Below, piece by piece: positions 41,207-49,131 of a stretch of DNA of 64,000 nt. Below the pieces are notes generated by a model. The model worked only from the letters and a program-made list of their open reading frames with translations, made no database searches and was not told the origin of the DNA. Source of the DNA: Colimorpha sp045222295 (lineage in GTDB: Bacteria > Bacteroidota > Bacteroidia > Bacteroidales > P3); the NCBI GenBank assembly GCA_045222295.1, contig JBGUXP010000022.1, positions 13,853-77,852 of the forward strand, written 5' to 3'. The position numbers and the translations under genes were made by a program. Within the stretch, counting starts at the first letter, position 1, and each line of letters starts with the position of its first letter.

Positions 41207-41245
41207 GGTTTATGGGGTTAGTTTGGAATTATTATTATTTATAAT

Positions 41246-42130
41246 ATGAATTTGAAAGACTATAAGGTGCAGCCCGACGAGGGCCTTTACGAGAAGATAG
41301 AGCATCGGCTGAAGGTGAGGCGGATGGTGAGGGTGTGGAGTGCCGTTGTCGGAGTGGTGGCTGTTTGCGCAGTGGTGGCTGCGATGATGACAAGGAGCAC
41401 TTTGGAAAATATTGTGGGACAGTCAACTGTCGCAGAAAAGGCTATCCAGGGAGTTGCCGTTCAAGAGGAGGACATACTCTTCCGTCAGTCACAAGCGACT
41501 GCCACCTCCCCTCTGCCTGGCTCTGCAGGAGACATGGCCTGCGACCGCAGTGGAGCAAACATAGGGGAGGAGTTGGTTAGCGTTAGTAGAGCGACAGAAA
41601 GTATTGATAAAGAGGATAACAGCGGCAGCATTTCCGCTCCCAAATTAGTGGAGGTGGACAGCCGAAGGGTGGACGGAGTGTGTAAGAATGAGGCTGTCGC
41701 CCTGGTCGTACCTGCCGAGCCGACCGAGGCCACCGGTACCGTCGATGCCATAGGGCAGCCTGTTGTCAGCATTAGCTCTGCCGACGAGGAGCAGCCTGAG
41801 GCCGAAACGTCGGCCACTGTCAAAGCGGGAGCGACGCCGGTGCATATCGACAACCTGATATGGGCCCCCAATGTCATCGTTCCCAATGGCGACGAGATTG
41901 ACAACCGGAGTTTCAAACTGAAATTCTCATCGACGGTGACCCACTTCCATATTCATATCTACAATCGTGGCGGCCGTCTTGTCTTTACGAGCACCAGCTC
42001 CTCGTTTGAGTGGGACGGCACAGCACATGGCAGTGCCCTGCCGCAGGGAACCTATGTGTGGGTGGCACAATTCCGCGATACCGCCGGACATCCGCGTGAA
42101 GAAAAAGGGACGGTGACAATCATTAGATAA
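41246..42130 (+). CDS. Membrane protein with C-terminal CHU_C-like domain, probable anti-sigma partner
   Basis: A 294-residue protein. Residues 1-28 (LKDYKVQPDEGLYEKIEHRL) are cytoplasmic and resemble anti-sigma N termini. One membrane helix follows (about 30-49). A low-complexity periplasmic linker of about 150 residues comes next, and the C-terminal domain (IWAPNVIVPNGDE, FHIHIYNRGGRLVF, WDGTAHGSALPQGTYVWVAQ, GTVTIIR) matches the gliding-motility-associated CHU_C type. The linker contains two copies of the palindromic element, one per orientation. The pairing with the upstream ECF sigma gene is seen; the regulatory link is inference. CHU_C domains are normally type IX substrates, so its place on a membrane-anchored protein is unusual. 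Confidence 0.75.
   Translation: MNLKDYKVQPDEGLYEKIEHRLKVRRMVRVWSAVVGVVAVCAVVAAMMTRSTLENIVGQSTVAEKAIQGVAVQEEDILFRQSQATATSPLPGSAGDMACDRSGANIGEELVSVSRATESIDKEDNSGSISAPKLVEVDSRRVDGVCKNEAVALVVPAEPTEATGTVDAIGQPVVSISSADEEQPEAETSATVKAGATPVHIDNLIWAPNVIVPNGDEIDNRSFKLKFSSTVTHFHIHIYNRGGRLVFTSTSSSFEWDGTAHGSALPQGTYVWVAQFRDTAGHPREEKGTVTIIR
41472..41572 (-). repeat. In-frame palindromic element, copy 4 (reverse, diverged)
   Basis: Read on the minus strand, 41515-41472 gives AGAGGGGAGGTGGCAGTCGC, then TTGTGACTGACGGAAGAGTATGT, aligning with the second hairpin and tail of the galE copy. The first hairpin is degraded or has an enlarged loop; a CCCCT/AGGGG pair with the far arm at about 41563-41567 is possible. 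Confidence 0.6.
41636..41685 (+). repeat. In-frame palindromic element, copy 5 (diverged)
   Basis: GCTCCCAAATTAGTGGAGGT, then GGACAGCCGAAGGGTGGACG, then GAGTGTGTAAG aligns part by part with the galE copy and is translated SAPKLVEVDSRRVDGVCK, the same frame. Confidence 0.75.
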
Positions 42131-42250
42131 AGGTTGTAAGTTAAAAGGGCAAAAAGTCAAAAAGACTTAAAGCCGCAAGGCCTTGAAGCCGTGAAGTCGT
42201 AAGGTTGTAAAGTGTTAGCATTCTATGACTTTGCGGCTTCAAGGCTTTAA
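42131..42250. repeat. Degenerate 8-9-nt repeat tract with terminator potential
   Basis: AGTCAAAAA, GACTTAAAG, CCGCAAGG, CCTTGAAG, CCGTGAAG, TCGTAAGG and TTGTAAAG follow each other. The complementary TGACTTTGCGGCTTCAAGGC lies near 42225-42245, giving a long imperfect hairpin before the rnpB promoter. Confidence 0.6.
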
Positions 42251-42261
42251 TATTTTTTCAA

Positions 42262-42284
42262 TTGAAATAAATTTTGTATTTTTG
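42262..42284 (+). promoter_or_regulatory. Promoter of rnpB
   Basis: TATTTTTG (42277-42284), with TTG at 42262-42264 at shorter than usual spacing. Transcription would start near 42290, at the 5' side of P1. Confidence 0.6.
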
Positions 42285-42290
42285 CACCCG

Positions 42291-42783
42291 AAAATAGCAA
42301 GGGTCATTCTATCGCTCGGCAGGGATGCTGAGAGGAAAGTCCGGGCAGCTCGAGCCACCATGCTTCCTAACGGGAAGGCACCTTTCTGGTTTAAGGTTTA
42401 AGGTTTACGGTTTAAAGTTCTTACCGGGATTCCTAAAACATTAAGCTTTAAACCTTAAACCAGGAAGGTGACAGCAAGCGCCACAGAAAAGATACCGCTA
42501 ACCTGCAAGGGTGCTTGCAGGGAGTAAGGGTGAAAACGCGGGGTAAGAGCCCACGACGTGTCCCGGTGACGGGCACGATGGCAAGCCTCATGGGCTGAAA
42601 GACCATGTAAACCAACCGGTCGAACGACCATGGGCAGGCTCGCCCATAAAAACGGGAGTTGTCAGCAGAGCTGACAGCCGTGGAAGGTTGGAGGGTAGGT
42701 TGATAGAGGCCGTCGGCGACGGCGGTCCTAGATTGATGATAGAACACGACAGAACCCGGCTTACAGGCCCTGGCTATTTTTTT
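42291..42783 (+). ncRNA. rnpB: RNase P RNA, class A, with expanded P9
   Basis: This is the catalytic RNA that trims the 5' leaders of tRNAs. The conserved GAGGAAAGTCCGGGC of P4/J3-4 is at 42332-42346. GTAAGGGTGAAAACGCGGGG and TAAGAGCCCACGACGTG mark the P10-P12 region. ACACGACAGAACCCGGCTTA near the 3' end completes P4. P1 is formed by AAAATAGC and GCTATTTT. A T run (42777-42783) ends the transcript. The helix at the P9 position is extended to a 22-bp stem with a 48-base loop by a GGTTTAAGGTTTA repeat (42379-42470). Confidence 0.95.
42379..42470 (+). repeat. GGTTTAAGG tandem repeat forming the rnpB P9 extension
   Basis: CACCTTTCTGGTTTAAGG (from 42379) pairs with CCTTAAACCAGGAAGGTG (to 42470), with one G-T pair. 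The loop carries more copies (AGGTTTACGGTTTAAAG). The same word occurs after rho (25616-25636). Confidence 0.8.
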
Positions 42784-42787
42784 AATT

Positions 42788-42816
42788 AAGAATGAAGAAT
42801 GAAGAATGAAGAATTA
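42788..42816 (+). repeat. GAATGAA tandem repeat before the DUF4810 gene
   Basis: AAGAATGAAGAATGAAGAAT with continuation to GAATTAAAC. Same family as the copies inside the surface-protein sorting domain. Confidence 0.75.
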
Positions 42817-42837
42817 AACAGGGGACAGAAATGTGGA

Positions 42838-43665
42838 ATGTTGAAGCGGAAGGTTCGCGTCAGCGTATTTTTCATTTTTCATTTTTCATTTTTCATTATC
42901 CTAACATCTTGTTCGGGCGAGTATGTGGGGATGCCGAGGGCGGAGGTGCTGGACTACCAGACGAACTCGACCTATGGGGGCCTTCACACGTTGGCAACCG
43001 CTTATGGCGAGGCCCTCAACAAGTCTATCGCCGTCGACACCCTGCATCCCGGCATGTATGCCGAGTATGGCATCACACTGGCTTTGATGGGCCATAAGAG
43101 TGCGGCCTGCCGTATGCTCAATGCCGAAGCCAAGGCTTTCCCAGAGAGCCGCGGATTGGTATACCGTATCAAGCAACGCCTGATGCCCGACATGCTGGAC
43201 GACACCCTCGCGGCTCCCTACCGCGATACCGCTGATTTGGTGCAGCTGATGGCATGGGCCTACGACTCCCTCACGGCTTTGAAGACGCTGCCTTTCGTGG
43301 CACCCGTCATCGACAGTACGGATACGATGTGGATTAGCCAGCAGACCCCTCGGGATTCGGTGAAGATTCCCATCGAACTCTCTGCCAACGAGAAGCGAGA
43401 GCTCCTGGAGCAGCTGCAAGCCGAAGAGGCCCTGCGCAAGCAGGCTGTTGCCGACTCGATAGCCGCCGCCAAGCAGGCCAAGATTGACAAGCGCAAGCAG
43501 GACAAGGCCGACCGTGATCAGGCGAAGAAGGACAAGGAGAAGGCCCGCAAGGCGGAACAGAAAGCCCGCGAGAAACAGCGCGAGGCCGACCGCCAGCAGA
43601 AGGCAGCCCAACGCAAGGCTGAAAAAAAAGCACGGGATGACGAAAGAAAAAGCAAGAAGAAATGA
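42838..43665 (+). CDS. DUF4810-like lipoprotein
   Basis: A lipoprotein of 275 residues. The lipobox is IILTSC, and the hydrophobic core FFIFHFSFFII is encoded by a TTTTTCA tandem repeat. The folded part (TYGGLHTLATAYGEAL, HPGMYAEYGITLALMG, EAKAFPESRGLV) matches DUF4810. The C-terminal 90 residues are a Lys/Glu/Ala-rich coiled coil. The start at 42838 is preferred; an in-frame ATG at 42799 lies inside the upstream repeat. DUF4810 and DUF799 (next gene, overlapping by four bases) usually form a lipoprotein operon with a CsgG-like protein. No csgG gene is visible here. Confidence 0.75.
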   Translation: MLKRKVRVSVFFIFHFSFFIILTSCSGEYVGMPRAEVLDYQTNSTYGGLHTLATAYGEALNKSIAVDTLHPGMYAEYGITLALMGHKSAACRMLNAEAKAFPESRGLVYRIKQRLMPDMLDDTLAAPYRDTADLVQLMAWAYDSLTALKTLPFVAPVIDSTDTMWISQQTPRDSVKIPIELSANEKRELLEQLQAEEALRKQAVADSIAAAKQAKIDKRKQDKADRDQAKKDKEKARKAEQKAREKQREADRQQKAAQRKAEKKARDDERKSKKK

Positions 43666-44444
43666 AGAGGATAGGAAACATAGTCGTGTTATTGGCCATG
43701 GTGGTATCGCTGGCCTCCTGCAAGAGTGAAAAGAAACTGGAGCAGTACAGCGCCATCTATAAAGAGCGTCCGACGGTGATATATGTGGCACCGCTTGACG
43801 ACCGGTCGATGCGTCATGCAGTGCGCACTCCTGACGACTCACTCTACAACCTTTCGCTTAATATCGCTGCCAAGCAGCTCTTCCTTACCGCCAGCGACCC
43901 CTTGGTGTATAATGGATACTATGTCCCCGGCCCCCTGTCGTCGGCCCAGATAGCTGCCACCGAGTGGCGCACCGGCAAACAGTTGAGAAACGACAGTCTC
44001 GAAGACTATTACACCCAGTTAGGTATCGATGCGGTGCTTTTCGTCACTATCCATGGCTGGGCCAACACATCGAACAGTTGGACTGTTGAAACAGAGTATG
44101 TGTTGCGTTCGACGCTGAGTGGCAGCGAGTTGATGCATGTTTCGGTGAAGGGTAAGAAGATTCTCCCCACCGACTTCAAAGGTAACCCCCTGCCGTTGCG
44201 TGACGACGAGATTTTTGCCCAGAAATACGGCTGTGACTTGGAGACTGCCCAGCGTTGCCGCCTAGTGGAGACGTTGAACAAATTCGTCCTCAAAGACCTG
44301 CCTGCCGGCAAACGTAGTCGTGAACATGGCACAGAGCGCTACATTCCTTCGCACCCCGAATATTTCAACCTCGTCATCCATCCCGACGGTACGGTGCAGA
44401 TGCAAAAGACAGAGATGTACACCGAGCTGACGGAAAAAGACTGA
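43662..44444 (+). CDS. DUF799 (GNA1162-like) lipoprotein
   Basis: A 260-residue lipoprotein (signal to VSLASC, cysteine at 20). It has PTVIYVAPLDDRSMRHAV, SDPLVYNGYYVPGPL and YTQLGIDAVLFVTIHGW, in agreement with DUF799, whose structural member GNA1162 has a TolB-like fold. The role is unknown beyond outer-membrane association. It overlaps the DUF4810-like gene by four bases and is nine bases before comB, so the genes probably form one transcript. Confidence 0.75.
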   Translation: MKRIGNIVVLLAMVVSLASCKSEKKLEQYSAIYKERPTVIYVAPLDDRSMRHAVRTPDDSLYNLSLNIAAKQLFLTASDPLVYNGYYVPGPLSSAQIAATEWRTGKQLRNDSLEDYYTQLGIDAVLFVTIHGWANTSNSWTVETEYVLRSTLSGSELMHVSVKGKKILPTDFKGNPLPLRDDEIFAQKYGCDLETAQRCRLVETLNKFVLKDLPAGKRSREHGTERYIPSHPEYFNLVIHPDGTVQMQKTEMYTELTEKD

Positions 44445-44453
44445 CCACGAGAC

Positions 44454-45152
44454 ATGAAAATAGAAGTATCGCTCACGCCAGCCCTCTATCTCTATAGAAC
44501 CCTTAAGGAAAACCATATCACCGTGGCCATCGATGTGCTGCGAGCCACCACAGCCGTCTGCGCCGCCTTTCAGGCGGGATGCAGTGAGGTGGTGCCTCTG
44601 GACAGCCTCGAGGCATTGGAATCCTACCGTCGGCAGGGCTATGCTATCGCTGCCGAGCGCGGAGGCAAGAAGTTGCCAGGCTCTGACTACGGAAACTCGC
44701 CCACGGAGTATATAAGCAAGGATATGAGAGGTGTGCGTCTGGCTTACAGTACCACTAACGGCACAGTGAGCATCTTGCGCGGTGCCGACGCCGAGCTGAC
44801 ACTCGTGGGAGCCTTTGCCAATATCAATGCGTTATGCAGACGGCTGAGAAAAGAGGGTAGGGATGTGGTGCTGCTCTGCAGCGGATGGCAGAACGACTTC
44901 TGCCTGGAAGACACCTTGGTGGCGGGAGCCATAATAGAGAGAGTGGGAGATGGTGTCGGCGACGCTGCACAGATGGCATTGGATTTGTGGCGTATGGCCA
45001 AGGAAAATCCGCTCGGCTATTGCCAGAAGGCCTCTCATGTCCACCGTCTGGAAGGCTTTGGCTCTCAGGCGCAGGCAGATATAGTATTTGCATTTAAACA
45101 GGACACCTGCGCGGTGGTACCTATGCTCAAGGAGGGGAGACTCACGGTATGA
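44454..45152 (+). CDS. comB: 2-phosphosulfolactate phosphatase family protein (ComB)
   Basis: A 232-residue protein of the ComB family, which in archaea and some bacteria removes phosphate from phosphosulfolactate. Family blocks visible are AIDVLRATTAV, AERGGKKLPGSDYGNSPTEY, LAYSTTNGTVSI and LLCSGWQNDFCLEDTLVAG. No other coenzyme M or sulfolactate gene is near, so the real substrate is open. Its stop overlaps the start of the PAP2 gene (ATGA), which suggests coupled translation. Confidence 0.88.
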   Translation: MKIEVSLTPALYLYRTLKENHITVAIDVLRATTAVCAAFQAGCSEVVPLDSLEALESYRRQGYAIAAERGGKKLPGSDYGNSPTEYISKDMRGVRLAYSTTNGTVSILRGADAELTLVGAFANINALCRRLRKEGRDVVLLCSGWQNDFCLEDTLVAGAIIERVGDGVGDAAQMALDLWRMAKENPLGYCQKASHVHRLEGFGSQAQADIVFAFKQDTCAVVPMLKEGRLTV

Positions 45153-45799
45153 AGAGATTGTCGGTTATAGTCTTGATTTGGATATGTGCCATGCTGCCGG
45201 TGAAGGCTCAGTGGGACACCTCGTCCTATTCCTTCACCTCGCGACTCAACTCCCACTATATCATTCCCTTTGCCACCGGAGCCGCACTCGGGGCTGCCGG
45301 TGCCGTGTTTTCGTATGTTCCCGCCGTCAATGAATGGGCCGTGGCACTGCGCGACGAGGTGGCGTACCATGACCTCCCCAACCTCTATGTCGATGACTAT
45401 CTTCAGTATCTCCCGGCGCTGACGCCGGTGACCCTTAATCTCTGTGGTTTACAAAGCCGCCACAAACTCAGCAAGATGCTCCTTCTCGAAGGTGCCAGCT
45501 ATCTGTTGGGCGGAGGATGGCTCAACGCCTTCAAATACCGCTTCGGAGTGTTGCGACCGGACGAATCCTCATACAACAGTTTCCCCAGTGGACATACCTT
45601 TATGGCCTTCACGGGTGCCGAATTGCTGCGCCGCGAATATGGGGAGGAATACCCTTGGATAGCCGTTGCGGGCTATGTCGTGGCCACCCTCGTGGGGTGC
45701 ATGCGCGTGTGGCATAACCGCCACTGGGCCGGCGATGTCCTCGCCGGCGCCGGCTTAGGCATTGCCAGTGTGAGTCTGGTGTATTGGGTGTTGGATTGA
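45149..45799 (+). CDS. PAP2 family phosphatase
   Basis: A 216-residue protein with signal peptide (to VKAQ) and hydrophobic segments. All three PAP2 motifs are present: K129 and RP 136-137 in KYRFGVLRP, PSGH at 146-149, and R186, H192, D196 in MRVWHNRHWAGD. Such enzymes dephosphorylate lipid phosphates or the undecaprenyl carrier in the envelope. It overlaps comB by four bases. Confidence 0.9.
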   Translation: MKRLSVIVLIWICAMLPVKAQWDTSSYSFTSRLNSHYIIPFATGAALGAAGAVFSYVPAVNEWAVALRDEVAYHDLPNLYVDDYLQYLPALTPVTLNLCGLQSRHKLSKMLLLEGASYLLGGGWLNAFKYRFGVLRPDESSYNSFPSGHTFMAFTGAELLRREYGEEYPWIAVAGYVVATLVGCMRVWHNRHWAGDVLAGAGLGIASVSLVYWVLD

Positions 45800-45844
45800 G
45801 TGGGAGATAAAATTATAGAATTAATAGATAAAAACAAAATAACA

Positions 45845-47539
45845 ATGAAACTAACATCGAATCTCAAAGGCGACCTGTTCGGCGGCGTGACTGCCGGCAT
45901 TGTCGCGCTGCCGCTGGCCTTGGCCTTCGGCATACAGGCTTTTAACGGTGTCGACAGCCCCGATGCCGCTTCGCTGGGAGCCTATGTGGGTCTCACTGGC
46001 GCCATGCTGCTGGGCTTCTTCGCCGCCCTCTTCGGCGGTACCCACAGCCAGATTAGCGGTCCTACGGGTCCCATGACCGTGGTCACCGCCACCCTCGTCA
46101 CCGGTGCCTGGACGGCCAGCAACGGCAGCATTTCCGAGGTGATGCTCTCCATGGCTCTCGCCGCCATCTTCTGTGGCCTCTTCCAGATACTCTTCGGCCT
46201 CATTAAGATAGGTAAGTATGTGCGCTATATCCCTTATCCCGTGCTGTCGGGCTTTATGAGTGGTATCGGCGTTATCATCATCCTGCAGCAGATCTATCCC
46301 CTGATAGGGCAGAGCAAGGGTGGCTCGATGGTCGACCTCCTGGTGGGACTGCCCGAGGCCTTCGGCTCCATCTCGCTCACCGCACTGCTTCTCGGCGTGG
46401 GTACCGTGGCCATCATCTACTTGTTCCCCCTGCTTACCAAAAAGGTGCCGTCAACCCTCGTGGCACTTATCGTGATGACTGTCATCTCGTTGTTTATCAA
46501 TATGGAAGGTGTCTCTACTATCGGCGAGATTCCCTCGGGTCTGCCCCTGCCATTCTTCGCCAAAGAGGGCGTCTCCCTTGCTGGAATCAACTGGGGTAGC
46601 GTCCTTGTCGCCGCCATCATCCCTGGTCTTACCCTAGCAGGTCTCGGCAGCATTGACACGCTGCTCACCTCCGTGGTGGCTGACAATATCACCAAGACCA
46701 AGCACAACAGCAACCGCGAGTTGATAGGGCAGGGTATAGGCAATGCCATGGCCGGTCTCTTCTGTGGCCTGCCTGGTGCCGGTGCCACCATGCGTACCGT
46801 CGTCAACGTCAAGAGTGGCGGCCGCACACAGCTCTCCGGCATGGTGCATGCGATACTGCTGTTGGCCATCATGCTGGGTCTGGGCTCGGTGGTGAAATAT
46901 GTGCCGCTGTCGGTTCTCGCAGGTATCCTTATCACTGTGGGTTGGGGTATTATCGACTTCAAGGGCTTCAAAGACCTCGTCAAGATACCGCGTGCCGACG
47001 CCGTGGTGCTCATCGTGGTCTTCCTGGTCACTGTCTTCGTCGACCTTCTCACCGCCGTGGGTATTGGCATGGTTATCGCTTGCGTCCTCTTCATGAAGCG
47101 GGCCTCCGACCTCGTGGAAGGAGGTTACAGTAGCCAGGAAATGACCAACTTCGACAAGGAGAGCCCCTGGAGCGATGAGGGTGGTATGCCCGACACCGTG
47201 GCACACAAAATCTATATCCAGCGTTTGAACGGCCCCATCTTCTTCGGTACCATCAACAAGTTCAAGGAGGTGATGAGCACCGTCCCCGCCGACGCCAAAA
47301 TCGTCATCATCCGCATGCGACTGGTGAGTTTCATGGACCAGAGCGGTCTCTACGCCATGGAAGAGGCTATCAAAGACATCCAGGCCCGTGGTGCTCAGGT
47401 CCTCATGACCATCATACAGCCACAGCCCATGTACATGCTCACCAAGATGAATCTCATCCCTGACCTCGTCCCCCAGGACCACACCTTCCTCGATTTTGCC
47501 TCCTGCACAGATTATCTTCGCAAACAGCTTGAAAAATAA
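45845..47539 (+). CDS. SulP family anion transporter with STAS domain
   Basis: An inner-membrane protein of 564 residues. It starts MKLTSNLKGDLFGGVTAGIV (45845; an upstream GTG frame to 45800 is not needed), contains GGTHSQISGPTGPMTVV and GLPGAGATMRTVVNVKSGGR, about twelve TM helices and a C-terminal STAS domain (GPIFFGTINKFKEVM, RMRLVSFMDQSGLYAMEEAI). SulP proteins move sulfate, bicarbonate or similar anions; the substrate is not deducible. It is followed by a hairpin at 47552-47593. Confidence 0.93.
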   Translation: MKLTSNLKGDLFGGVTAGIVALPLALAFGIQAFNGVDSPDAASLGAYVGLTGAMLLGFFAALFGGTHSQISGPTGPMTVVTATLVTGAWTASNGSISEVMLSMALAAIFCGLFQILFGLIKIGKYVRYIPYPVLSGFMSGIGVIIILQQIYPLIGQSKGGSMVDLLVGLPEAFGSISLTALLLGVGTVAIIYLFPLLTKKVPSTLVALIVMTVISLFINMEGVSTIGEIPSGLPLPFFAKEGVSLAGINWGSVLVAAIIPGLTLAGLGSIDTLLTSVVADNITKTKHNSNRELIGQGIGNAMAGLFCGLPGAGATMRTVVNVKSGGRTQLSGMVHAILLLAIMLGLGSVVKYVPLSVLAGILITVGWGIIDFKGFKDLVKIPRADAVVLIVVFLVTVFVDLLTAVGIGMVIACVLFMKRASDLVEGGYSSQEMTNFDKESPWSDEGGMPDTVAHKIYIQRLNGPIFFGTINKFKEVMSTVPADAKIVIIRMRLVSFMDQSGLYAMEEAIKDIQARGAQVLMTIIQPQPMYMLTKMNLIPDLVPQDHTFLDFASCTDYLRKQLEK

Positions 47540-47551
47540 TTAATGAATAAT

Positions 47552-47593
47552 GGGAGATAAAGGGAAGATTCACCAGTCTTCATTTTATCTCCC
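47552..47593 (+). terminator. Double hairpin after sulP
   Basis: GGGAGATAAA (47552-47561) pairs with TTTATCTCCC (47584-47593) around an inner GAAGA/TCTTC stem. There is no T run, so it may be a terminator, an attenuator or an RNA stability element before yebC. Confidence 0.55.
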
Positions 47594-47609
47594 CCTAAAA
47601 AAAATAACT

Positions 47610-48320
47610 ATGGGTCGCGCATTTGAATATCGCAAAGCAAGAAAACTGAAACGTTGGGGCCACATGGCCCGTACCTTCACCAAGATTGGTAAGGAAATTG
47701 AACTGGCCGTCCTCGCCGGCGGTCCCGATCCTTCGAGCAACCTCCGTCTCCGTCTGCTCATACAGACCGCCAAGAGCGAGTCGATGCCTAAGGAGAACGT
47801 CGAACGCGCCATCAAGCGCGCCACTGAGAAGGACAAGTCGGCCTACAAAGAGGTGGTATACGATGGCAAAGGCCCTCACGGTGTCGCCGTAGTGGTGGAG
47901 ACCGCTACCGACAACCCCACCCGCACCGTCGCCAACATCCGCGCCGCCTTTGTGCGTGGCAAGGGCGAACTGGGCACCATGGGTATGAACGACTTTCTCT
48001 TCGAGCGCAAGTGTTCCTTCGTCGTCGCTTGGCGCGATGATATCGACATGGATGAGTTGGAACTCGAACTTATCGACTGCGATATCGACGAGGTGTTCCG
48101 CGATGAGGACGAGATTCTTATCTATGCCGATTTTGCCAATTATGGTCCCATCTCCAAGTTCTTGGAAGACAAGGGTCTTGAGATTAAGAGCTTCAAGTTT
48201 GAGCGTATTCCTCTCACTGTGCGGGAGCTCTCGGAAGAGGAACAGGAGGATGTCAACGGCCTTATCGAGCGTCTCGAAGCCGACGACGATGTCGTTAATG
48301 TTTTCCATAATATGGCATAA
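47610..48320 (+). CDS. YebC/PmpR family protein
   Basis: A 236-residue protein starting MGRAFEYRKARKLKRWGHMA, with the family blocks FTKIGKEIELAV, PKENVERAIKRAT, VVYDGKGPHGVAVVVETATD and ERIPLTVRELSEEE. Members were described as transcription regulators and more recently as translation factors that help ribosomes at proline-rich stretches. It is monocistronic between a hairpin and the next promoter. Confidence 0.92.
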   Translation: MGRAFEYRKARKLKRWGHMARTFTKIGKEIELAVLAGGPDPSSNLRLRLLIQTAKSESMPKENVERAIKRATEKDKSAYKEVVYDGKGPHGVAVVVETATDNPTRTVANIRAAFVRGKGELGTMGMNDFLFERKCSFVVAWRDDIDMDELELELIDCDIDEVFRDEDEILIYADFANYGPISKFLEDKGLEIKSFKFERIPLTVRELSEEEQEDVNGLIERLEADDDVVNVFHNMA

Positions 48321-48345
48321 AAAAAAACTTTTTGAAAATTTTTGA

Positions 48346-48375
48346 TTGTCATTTGCAAAAATATTCGTATTTTTG
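48346..48375 (+). promoter_or_regulatory. Promoter upstream of the membrane-protein gene at 48421
   Basis: TTG (48346-48348), 19-nt spacer, TATTTTTG (48368-48375). Confidence 0.65.
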
Positions 48376-48420
48376 CATCCGATTTTATAGTCATAAAAGA
48401 AACAAAAAGTATATATCAAT

Positions 48421-49122
48421 ATGAAAGTTAGAACTATCATCCAGATTGTGCTGGCCGTGGCTATCCTCGGTTTGGCCTATGTGCTCTACAACAGCATCCA
48501 GAAACCCATGCGCTTCGCCGACGAGTACACCCACCGCCGCGATGCATGTGCAGAAAAGCTCAAATCTATTCGTACCCTCGAGGAGGCCTACAAGCTCACC
48601 TATGGCAAGTATACCGGTAGCTTCGACACCCTCATCACTCGTCTGATGACTGAGGACAGCATGAAGGTTGTCAGCAAGATTATCAATCGCGACAAGATTC
48701 CCGCCGATGTCGATATCAACGAGGTCCCCGAAAACGAGGCCGTTAAGCTGGGCTATATCTCCCGCGCCGAAGTTTTTGTGAACCCCATCGCCAAACTTCG
48801 CGAGGATGGCAAGCTGCCTACCATCGATGCCGCTACTGGCAAGAAGCGTCAGCTCACCGACGAGGAGATTAAGAACCTCCGTTATGTTCCCTATCCCAAG
48901 GGAGAGAAGAACGAATTCGAGCTTCAGGCCGGTCAGATTGATAAGAGCGGTTTCCAAGTGGCTGTCTTCGAGTGCAAGGTGTCTCTCGAGGTGCTCCTCA
49001 GTGACATGGACAAGCAGCTTGTTGTGAACAAGATTGCCGAGATCCAAGAGGTGCCGGATCGCTATGCTGGTTGGAAAGTTGGTGATATGACCCAGGCTGT
49101 CACCGATGGTAACTTTGAATAA
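48421..49122 (+). CDS. Single-pass membrane protein, conserved hypothetical
   Basis: A 233-residue protein with one N-terminal membrane helix (TIIQIVLAVAILGLAYVLYN). A mostly helical extracytoplasmic domain follows, with RRDACAEKLKSIRTLEEAYK and YGKYTGSFDTLI, reminiscent of pilin-like or envelope proteins found before DUF3822 and rsmD in Bacteroidetes. It has its own promoter and lies nine bases before the DUF3822 gene, so it is co-transcribed with it. The function is unknown. Confidence 0.7.
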   Translation: MKVRTIIQIVLAVAILGLAYVLYNSIQKPMRFADEYTHRRDACAEKLKSIRTLEEAYKLTYGKYTGSFDTLITRLMTEDSMKVVSKIINRDKIPADVDINEVPENEAVKLGYISRAEVFVNPIAKLREDGKLPTIDAATGKKRQLTDEEIKNLRYVPYPKGEKNEFELQAGQIDKSGFQVAVFECKVSLEVLLSDMDKQLVVNKIAEIQEVPDRYAGWKVGDMTQAVTDGNFE

Positions 49123-49131
49123 AGAATTAAT

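Noticed and set aside
42448..42747. 99-codon minus-strand frame in rnpB
   Set aside because: It lies within conserved RNase P RNA sequence and has no protein features.
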